Shown here piece after piece: positions 6,382 through 11,080 of a stretch of 11,080 nucleotides of DNA; position 1 is the first letter of the stretch, and the number at the start of each line of letters is the position of its first letter. The notes under the pieces are model-generated. The model was given only the letters and a program-made list of their open reading frames with translations, made no database searches and was not told where the DNA came from. The position numbers and the translations under genes were made by a program. Source of the DNA: Candidatus Sulfopaludibacter sp. SbA3 (GTDB taxonomy: Bacteria; Acidobacteriota; Terriglobia; 2-12-FULL-54-10); assembly GCA_945865705.1 (NCBI GenBank), contig CAMBEY010000076.1, positions 1-11,080 on the forward strand, written 5' to 3'.

Positions 6382-6600
6382 ATGGCAACTACCAAAGCAA
6401 TTCCGGCAAGTGAGTTAAAGCTGAGGAGGCTTCTCAAAGAGGCGGTCGTCGAAGTGTTTGAGGAGCGAGGTGACTTGGTCCGGGATGCGCTGGCAGAAGC
6501 CGCCGAGGATTTGGGGATGATCCAGGCGATCAAGCAGGGATCACAGACTGCGCTTGTATCCCGCAGCGAAGTATTCCGGATTCTCCGGAAACGTCCGTGA
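6382..6600 (+). CDS. Antitoxin of a RelE-type TA pair
   Basis: This is a 72-residue, highly charged, helical protein with the pattern LLKEAVVEVFEERGDLVRDALAEAAEDLGMIQAIKQG...SRSEVFRILRKR. Small proteins of this type (E-R-x-D-L followed by a D-x-x-x-x-x-A-I-x-x-G and an S-R-x-E-V-F end) commonly precede RelE toxins in cyanobacteria and soil bacteria and act as their antitoxins. The toxin start overlaps its stop (GTGA), so the two are translationally coupled. It is unrelated in sequence to the antitoxin at 1245-1463. It begins 23 bp after the amidohydrolase stop, between two copies of that gene's 3' end, which marks it as an insertion. Family identity is from pattern recognition only. Confidence 0.75.
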   Translation: MATTKAIPASELKLRRLLKEAVVEVFEERGDLVRDALAEAAEDLGMIQAIKQGSQTALVSRSEVFRILRKRP

Positions 6601-6863
6601 GAACCCTATTCCACAGCAGCTTTGCGAAGGATCTCCGCGCCGTCAAGGATGAAGACTTCCGCGACCGGGTTGCCAAACTGATCGGGACAGTCGAGAAGGC
6701 TGCGGACATCGGCGCAATACCCCATCTTAAGAAGCTCCGCGGGCCGGGTGGGTATTACCGAGTTCGCTTGGGTGAGTACCGGATTGGACTGGTGATTCAG
6801 GCAGACACCGCTGCTTTCGTCCGGTTCTTGCATCGAAAAGAGATTTACCGGTTTTTCCCGTGA
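6597..6863 (+). CDS. RelE-family toxin
   Basis: This 88-residue protein starts with GTG at 6597, overlapping the antitoxin stop by four bases. It shows RelE hallmarks: FAKDLRAV near the N-terminus (9-16), then LKKLRGPGGYYRVRLGEYRIGLVIQAD (44-70) and the C-terminal FLHRKEIYRFF (77-87). The basic and aromatic residues R55, R57, Y61, R62, H79, R80 and Y84 sit where RelE family members have residues used for ribosome-dependent mRNA cleavage. It is probably an mRNA endonuclease toxin neutralised by the preceding protein. The gene is intact. Immediately downstream is the second copy of the amidohydrolase 3' end, then the 40-bp-armed inverted-repeat element. The pair therefore separates the amidohydrolase from the hydroxylase genes it may once have been contiguous with. 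Confidence 0.85.
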   Translation: MRTLFHSSFAKDLRAVKDEDFRDRVAKLIGTVEKAADIGAIPHLKKLRGPGGYYRVRLGEYRIGLVIQADTAAFVRFLHRKEIYRFFP

Positions 6864-6876
6864 TCTCTTCGGCGAG

Positions 6877-6932
6877 CATCCTCGAAAAGACAAAACTAGC
6901 GGACAAAATCAAGCCGACCTAGCCTATCATAT
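6877..6932 (+). repeat. Direct repeat, copy 2 (duplicated amidohydrolase 3' end)
   Basis: This copy matches 6301-6356 at 52 of 56 positions. In the gene's frame it reads ILEKTKLADKIKPT and then a TAG stop, where copy 1 has TGG (W461). It has no start or body and is a non-functional fragment beyond the TA pair. It marks the right border of the inserted segment. Confidence 0.9.
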
Positions 6933-6955
6933 GAGACTTGTCGCAATTAGGTTTG

Positions 6956-7118
6956 GTGACAGTGCCGCGCGCGTCAGCAAGCGGGCCGATGGAACGCAAT
7001 GTCGCGGACGGCGACGGTTGAATTTACGATCCGATATTGTGCGGACTATGGAGAAAGCATTAACAGACGGGGCATCGTGTTCCATCGGCCCGCTTGCTGA
7101 CGCGCGCGGCACTGTCAC
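6956..7118. repeat. 163-bp inverted-repeat element E2 with perfect 40-bp arms
   Basis: The arms 6956-6995 and 7079-7118 are exact reverse complements over 40 bp. A further eight bases inside them match at five positions. The interior (about 83 bp) has no gene. The arm motif GTGCCGCGCGCGTCAGCAAGCGG (6962-6984, of which at most 16 of 23 positions match 11022-11044) places it in the same family as the elements at 3998 and 11022. It fills the gap between the duplicated gene end and the (2Fe-2S) subunit gene and ends two bases before that gene's Shine-Dalgarno. Whether it is a mobile palindrome, an RNA hairpin in the leader, or both is not settled. Confidence 0.82.
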
Positions 7119-7120
7119 GC

Positions 7121-7127
7121 AGAAGGA
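7121..7127 (+). promoter_or_regulatory. Shine-Dalgarno AGAAGGA of the (2Fe-2S) subunit gene
   Basis: It lies six bases before the ATG at 7134 and two bases after the right arm of element E2. A transcript running through E2 would place a long hairpin next to the ribosome binding site. Confidence 0.65.
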
Positions 7128-7133
7128 CATCTT

Positions 7134-7625
7134 ATGCAACTGGTAAATATCACAATTAATGGCAAGGCATTTGAACACGAGGTGGAGCCGCGGCTGCTGC
7201 TGGTCCACTACATCCGCGAGAAGGCCCAGTTGACCGGCACGCACGTCGGTTGCGACACGGGCAACTGCGGAGCATGCACCGTGGTTTACAACGGCAAGCT
7301 CATCAAGAGTTGCCTGATGCTGGCCGTGCAGGCCGATGGCTCCGAGATACTCACCATTGAGGGCATGTCGCAGCAGGACCCGGAGAAGCAGAAGAACGGC
7401 CTGCACCCGATTCAGGACGCCTTCCTCGAAAAGTTCGGATTTCAGTGCGGCTACTGCACCCCAGGGATGGTGCTGAACACGCACACGCTGCTGAAATCGA
7501 ATCCCAACCCAAGCGAGCACGAAATTCGCGAGGCGCTTGAAGGCAATCTCTGCATGTGTACCGGCTATCAGCAGATCATTGAATCCATCCAGTACGCCGC
7601 GGAAAAAATGAAGGCGGGCAAATAG
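7134..7625 (+). CDS. Molybdenum hydroxylase small subunit, (2Fe-2S) protein
   Basis: This 163-residue protein has the standard two-cluster architecture of xanthine dehydrogenase-family small subunits. The plant-ferredoxin-like N-terminal domain binds one (2Fe-2S) through C40, C45, C48 and C60 (GCDTGNCGACTV...SC). The C-terminal helical domain binds the second through C105, C108, C140 and C142 (QCGYCTPGM...NLCMCTGY). All eight cysteines are present. It passes electrons from the molybdenum centre of the large subunit to FAD in the medium subunit and is cytoplasmic. Its stop lies four bases before the large-subunit start, so the two are co-translated. The length is usual for the family. The name coxS would fit by homology, but the complex is probably not a CO dehydrogenase, so no symbol is given. 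Confidence 0.95.
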   Translation: MQLVNITINGKAFEHEVEPRLLLVHYIREKAQLTGTHVGCDTGNCGACTVVYNGKLIKSCLMLAVQADGSEILTIEGMSQQDPEKQKNGLHPIQDAFLEKFGFQCGYCTPGMVLNTHTLLKSNPNPSEHEIREALEGNLCMCTGYQQIIESIQYAAEKMKAGK

Positions 7626-7629
7626 GAAT

Positions 7630-10050
7630 ATGACCACACTACTTGATTACGACAAACTGTTTGTTACCCGCGACTACGTGGGCAAGCCGCTGCGCCGCAA
7701 CGAAGACGAGAAATTCGTGAAGGGCGAAGCCGTCTACGTGGACGACATTGACATGGACTGCGCGCACGTGGCCATTCTGCGCAGCATCTTCCCGCACGCG
7801 CGTCTCAAGAAGATTGACACCAGCAAGGCCGAGAAACTGAAGGGCGTGCTGGCCGTCATCACCGGGCCGGAGGTGGTGGCGCAGACCAAGTCCGTGCCGC
7901 CGCGCGCCATTGCCAAGCCCCTGAAGCAGTATGTGATGGCCGGCGACAAGATTCGCTACCTCGGTGAGCCCATCGCCGCCGTGGTGGCCGAGGACCGCTA
8001 CATCGCCGAGGACGCCCTCGAATTGATTGAAGTCGAGTACGAGCCGTTGCAGGGTGTGACGCGCATTGAAGAAGCATTGAAGCCCGGCGCGCCTCTGCTG
8101 TTTGAAGAGAATGGCAGCAACGATTTGCTGCACGACACCATGACTCACGGCGACATCGACAAGGCCTTCAAGGATGCCGACCTGGTGCTCAAGGAAAAGT
8201 TCTCGGTGCATCGCTATAGCTCGACGCCGCTGGAGAACTGGGCGATGATCGCGCGGCACGACAAGGGTAACGGCTCCTTCACCATGTGGGCCAATGACCA
8301 GCAGCCGGGGCGCAGCGTGGCCAACATCAGCGCGGTAATGGGCGTGCCCATGAACAAGCTGCGCCTGATCGTTCCCGAATCAGGCGGCGGCTTCGGCATC
8401 AAGCTGGCCATATGGCCCTACATGGTCATCCTGTGTCTGCTGGCGAAGAAGGTGGACAAGCCCATCAAGTGGGTGCAGACGCGCCGCGAACACTTGCTCG
8501 GCGGCACGCACGCGCCGGACTGCACTGTGGACATGGAGATGGCGCTCAAGAAGGACGGCACGGTCCTGGGCATCTCGGTGATCGACAAGGAGAACGACGG
8601 ATCGTTCATTCACACCGCCGGCATCTACTCTTTGATCAAGTTCGCCACGCTGGTCGGCTGCTATCAGATCAGGGCGTCGCGCATGGAGCTGGTCAGCGTG
8701 GCCGCCAACAAAGGCCCCACGGTGCAGAATCGCGGCGTGGGCAAGCCCACGGCGATCTTCACGCTGGAACGCATGATGGACATCGCCGCGAAAAAACTGG
8801 GGTTGGACCCGGTAGAGATACGCCGCAAGAATTTCGTCCAGCCCGAGCAGATGCCCTACACCACGCCGTCGGGCGAAGTGTATGAGAGCGGCAACTATCC
8901 CGCAACACTCGACAAGGCGCTGAAGATGGCGGACTACGAAGGTCTGCGCAAGATGCAGGCCGAGGCGCGCAAGCAGGGCCGCCACATCGGCATCGGCATG
9001 AGCACGGGCGTCGAGCCGGGCACGTCGAACCTGGGCTACTACTACACGTCCTCAGGCATCCCGGAGTACATGGGGAGCGGCGAAGGCGCGATGGTGGCGG
9101 TCGATTACGACGGCAACATCAGCGCCATGATCGGTTCGGTGGATACCGGACAGGGCCACGCGACCACCATCGCGCAGGTCATCTCGGACATGCTGGGCAC
9201 CACGCCTGCGCACATCTCGGTGGACAATACGCTCGACTCGTTTGTCTCGCCGTCCATCGGACACTCGGGTTCGTACTCGAACAAGTTCAATGACGTGGAC
9301 CTCGGCGCGGTGATTCGCGCCACGGAGAAGGTCCGCGACAAAATGCTGCTCATCGCGGCGCACATCCTGAAAGCCCCGTTGAGCGAGATGCGCTTCGTTC
9401 CCGGCGGCACCGCCATCGCGGTGAAAGGCGACGACAAGCGGCAGATGTCGTTCAAGGACATTGCCGGCTACGCCTACAAGCGCATCACCATGCTGCCCGA
9501 CGACATGGAGCCGGGACTGAAAGAAATCGCCTTCTATCGCAACAAGGCCGCGAAGATGCCCAACAAGGACAACTTCAACGTGCAGTTGACGCACTCCAAC
9601 TCGGCGCACATCGTGGTAGCCGAGGTGGACGCCGAGAGCGGCTTCGTCAAGATATTGAAGTACGTGATCGTGCATGACTGCGGCAACCAGATTAATCCCG
9701 GCATCGTGGACGGCATGGCCATCGGCTCAACGGTCCATGGACTGGGCGCGACGTTCCTCGAAGAGTTTGTCTACGACGACAACGGACAGTTGCTGGCCAC
9801 GACGTTCATGGATTACCTGAAGCCGGTCGCCGCCGGATTGCCGCACATCGAGCTGGGACACATGCACTCGCCCTGCCCGACGACGATGCTGGGCACCAAG
9901 TCGGCGGGCGAAGGCGGAGCGATCGGTTCGCTCGCCGCCGTCGCCGGAGCGGTGGAAGACGCGCTGACTCCGTTCGGCGTGAAGATCACTTCCCTGCCCC
10001 TGACGCCGGAAAAAATCATGAACGCGATTCTGCGCACGAAGGTGATTTGA
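7630..10050 (+). CDS. Molybdenum hydroxylase large subunit (xanthine dehydrogenase family, molybdopterin-binding)
   Basis: This 806-residue protein is full length for the family. The N-terminal a/b-hammerhead domain spans about residues 15-150 (RRNEDEKFVKGEAVYVDDI, LGEPIAAVVAED). The molybdopterin-binding region follows, with GGGFG at 252-256, TGQGH at 506-510 and a C-terminal block VHDCGNQINPGIVDG (681-695). The general-base glutamate is E761 in GTKSAGEGGAIGS. The substrate loop, which is AYRCSFR-like in form I CO dehydrogenase and AYRGAGR in form II and many others, reads TVQNRGVGKPTAIF here (364-377). The CO-dehydrogenase cysteine is absent and the arginine-glycine is kept. The reaction is therefore probably hydroxylation of a carbon in an N-heterocycle, aldehyde or related substrate, not CO oxidation. 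The gene is preceded by AGGA overlapping the previous stop. The medium subunit follows after 90 bp. Confidence 0.93.
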   Translation: MTTLLDYDKLFVTRDYVGKPLRRNEDEKFVKGEAVYVDDIDMDCAHVAILRSIFPHARLKKIDTSKAEKLKGVLAVITGPEVVAQTKSVPPRAIAKPLKQYVMAGDKIRYLGEPIAAVVAEDRYIAEDALELIEVEYEPLQGVTRIEEALKPGAPLLFEENGSNDLLHDTMTHGDIDKAFKDADLVLKEKFSVHRYSSTPLENWAMIARHDKGNGSFTMWANDQQPGRSVANISAVMGVPMNKLRLIVPESGGGFGIKLAIWPYMVILCLLAKKVDKPIKWVQTRREHLLGGTHAPDCTVDMEMALKKDGTVLGISVIDKENDGSFIHTAGIYSLIKFATLVGCYQIRASRMELVSVAANKGPTVQNRGVGKPTAIFTLERMMDIAAKKLGLDPVEIRRKNFVQPEQMPYTTPSGEVYESGNYPATLDKALKMADYEGLRKMQAEARKQGRHIGIGMSTGVEPGTSNLGYYYTSSGIPEYMGSGEGAMVAVDYDGNISAMIGSVDTGQGHATTIAQVISDMLGTTPAHISVDNTLDSFVSPSIGHSGSYSNKFNDVDLGAVIRATEKVRDKMLLIAAHILKAPLSEMRFVPGGTAIAVKGDDKRQMSFKDIAGYAYKRITMLPDDMEPGLKEIAFYRNKAAKMPNKDNFNVQLTHSNSAHIVVAEVDAESGFVKILKYVIVHDCGNQINPGIVDGMAIGSTVHGLGATFLEEFVYDDNGQLLATTFMDYLKPVAAGLPHIELGHMHSPCPTTMLGTKSAGEGGAIGSLAAVAGAVEDALTPFGVKITSLPLTPEKIMNAILRTKVI

Positions 10051-10127
10051 TTTTCTGGTCTCTGTGGTCAGAACCGATAGAAAACTGAAAGTGTGCACTT
10101 TGGGCAATTTGGTCAAGTTTGTCAATT

Positions 10128-10132
10128 AAGGA
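10128..10132 (+). promoter_or_regulatory. Shine-Dalgarno AAGGA of the FAD subunit gene
   Basis: AAGGA lies eight bases before the ATG at 10141. It favours this start over the in-frame ATG at 10093, which would add 16 residues ahead of the conserved MFPNRFDYHRP start of the family. Confidence 0.6.
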
Positions 10133-10140
10133 CGGAAAGA

Positions 10141-10992
10141 ATGTTCCCCAATCGGTTTGATTATCATCGCCCAAAAACGATGCAGGACGCCATCGCCCTG
10201 CTGGTGAAATACAAGGACGACGCCAAGCTCCTGGCCGGCGGACAGAGTCTGGTCTCCATGCTGAAGCTGCGCCTGGCCAACCCGACCTGTCTGGTGGACC
10301 TCGCCGGACTCGCCGGACTGAGCTACATCCGCGAGGAGGGCAATAAGATCGCCATCGGCGCAATGACCACCTACGCCGAGATCAAGGACTCCAAGCTCCT
10401 GCAGGCAAAGTGTCCGCTGCTGCCAAAGGCCGCCGCCGTGGTGGGCGATGTGCAGGTGCGCAATCGCGGGACCATCGGAGGCAGCATCGCGCACGCCGAT
10501 CCCGCAGGCGATGTGCCCGCCGCGATCCTCGCGCTCGATGCCGAGATCACGGCCACTGGCCCCAAGGGTGATCGTTGGCTGCAAGCGGCGGACTTCTTTG
10601 AGGGCATGTATGCAACCGGGCTGGCCGTGGATGAGATACTTACCGAGATCCGCGTTCCCGTGCAAGGCAGCGCTCGCTCGGCGTATATGAAGGCGGCCCG
10701 CCGCCCGTCGGACTTCGCCATCGTGGGCATGGCTGCGTACATCAAGCTCGCTGCGGATATGACCTGCGAGAGCATCGCCATCGCTGTTACCGGCGTTACC
10801 GACAAGCCGTATCGCGCATCAGCCGCGGAAGCGAAGTTAAAAGGGACGAAGCTCGATGCCGCGTCGATTGAAGCTGCATCGCCATTGGTTACGGAGAACA
10901 TCGACTTGGTGGGCAACATGCACGGCTCCGCCGACTTTCGCCGCCACCTCGCCGGCGTTTACCTGGGACGCGTGATCGCCGCCGCGCAATAG
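10141..10992 (+). CDS. Molybdenum hydroxylase medium subunit, FAD-binding
   Basis: This 283-residue protein is of the CoxM type, the usual length. The N-terminus MFPNRFDYHRPKTMQDA is standard. FAD-binding motifs are AGGQSL at 32-37 (LLAGGQSLVSMLKLR) and TIGGS at 111-115 (VRNRGTIGGSIAHADPAGD). The C-terminal CO dehydrogenase flavoprotein domain follows (SAYMKAARRPSDFAIVGMAAYI, then a VTGVTDKPYRAS stretch). It takes electrons from the (2Fe-2S) subunit and passes them to an acceptor that cannot be told from sequence. The gene order small-large-medium differs from the M-S-L order of the classical cox operon. The 90-bp gap before it shows no hairpin, so co-transcription is likely. Immediately downstream is another palindromic element, and the locus may continue beyond the window. 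Confidence 0.94.
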   Translation: MFPNRFDYHRPKTMQDAIALLVKYKDDAKLLAGGQSLVSMLKLRLANPTCLVDLAGLAGLSYIREEGNKIAIGAMTTYAEIKDSKLLQAKCPLLPKAAAVVGDVQVRNRGTIGGSIAHADPAGDVPAAILALDAEITATGPKGDRWLQAADFFEGMYATGLAVDEILTEIRVPVQGSARSAYMKAARRPSDFAIVGMAAYIKLAADMTCESIAIAVTGVTDKPYRASAAEAKLKGTKLDAASIEAASPLVTENIDLVGNMHGSADFRRHLAGVYLGRVIAAAQ

Positions 10993-11021
10993 GCGCAACA
11001 GAGGAACGCAGAATCCTAACA

Positions 11022-11080
11022 GAGCCGCGACCGGGAGGGAGCGGTTGCTTGAAGTCTCGATACGCTCAAGCAACCGCTCC
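11022..11080. repeat. Partial inverted-repeat element E3 at the window end
   Basis: GGAGCGGTTGCTTGA (11038-11052) pairs perfectly with 11066-11080 over 15 bp around a 13-base loop, and the window then stops. The outer sequence GAGCCGCGACCGGGAGGGAG (11022-11041) resembles the arms of E1 and E2, so the right arm probably continues outside the window. It may also act as a hairpin after the FAD subunit gene. Whether a T-run follows cannot be seen. Confidence 0.7.

Noticed and set aside
7018..7040. TTGAAT...TATTGT as a promoter inside element E2
   Set aside because: The spacing between the hexamers is about 11 bases, too short for a standard sigma-70 promoter.
3424..7118. CRISPR array
   Set aside because: The repeats are single palindromes or one pair of direct repeats; there is no regular repeat-spacer pattern and no cas gene.
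6931..7146. Plus-strand 71-residue frame starting in the second direct repeat
   Set aside because: Its translation is the inverted-repeat element itself, it overlaps the real small-subunit start, and it has no Shine-Dalgarno.
6927..7637. Long minus-strand open frame across element E2 and the small-subunit gene
   Set aside because: It is the complement of a well-supported (2Fe-2S) protein plus a palindrome, has no recognisable domain or ribosome binding site, and reflects GC-rich codon use.
7630..10992. Form I or form II aerobic CO dehydrogenase
   Set aside because: The large subunit lacks both the cysteine loop of form I and the AYRGAGR loop of form II, and the gene order is S-L-M instead of M-S-L.

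Overview
The window looks like the chromosome of a GC-rich soil or environmental bacterium, most likely an acidobacterium. This is inferred from three things: a DUF1552 protein beside a secreted ankyrin-repeat protein, an aerobic-type molybdenum hydroxylase cluster, and many palindromic intergenic repeats, including the common 'TCATCCTGAGCG' type. No rRNA, tRNA or other taxonomic marker is present, so the placement is tentative.

Positions 1-3411 carry a 5'-truncated DUF1552 gene, a RelE/ParE-type toxin-antitoxin (TA) pair, and a secreted protein with about ten ankyrin repeats. All are on the + strand and tightly spaced. The TA pair appears to have been dropped between two genes that often sit together in such genomes. 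Positions 3424-3514 hold a palindromic repeat.

Positions 3545-10992 look like one metabolic locus: a small cupin (+), a CoxG-like SRPBCC protein (-), a metal-dependent amidohydrolase (+), and the small (2Fe-2S), large (molybdopterin) and medium (FAD) subunits of a xanthine dehydrogenase/CO dehydrogenase-family hydroxylase in the order S-L-M. The large subunit lacks the active-site loop of form I or form II CO dehydrogenases, so it should not be called a CO dehydrogenase. The neighbouring amidohydrolase lacks the HxxE glutamate of the deaminases it otherwise resembles. The simplest reading, which is inference, is oxidative attack on an unidentified N-heterocyclic or similar substrate by the Mo enzyme, hydrolysis by the amidohydrolase, and a further step by the cupin, with CoxG helping assembly or membrane association of the Mo enzyme.

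A second TA pair (6382-6863) sits between the amidohydrolase and the Mo hydroxylase. It is bracketed by two 56-bp direct repeats, the first being the 3' end of the amidohydrolase gene itself. This looks like an insertion that rebuilt the gene end.

Three inverted-repeat elements share a GCCGCG-containing terminal motif. They are a 157-bp element with 26-bp perfect arms (3998-4154), a 163-bp element with 40-bp perfect arms (6956-7118), and a partial copy at the window end (11022-11080). They are probably MITE-like or REP-like members of one family. The 40-bp copy ends two bases before the ribosome binding site of the small-subunit gene.
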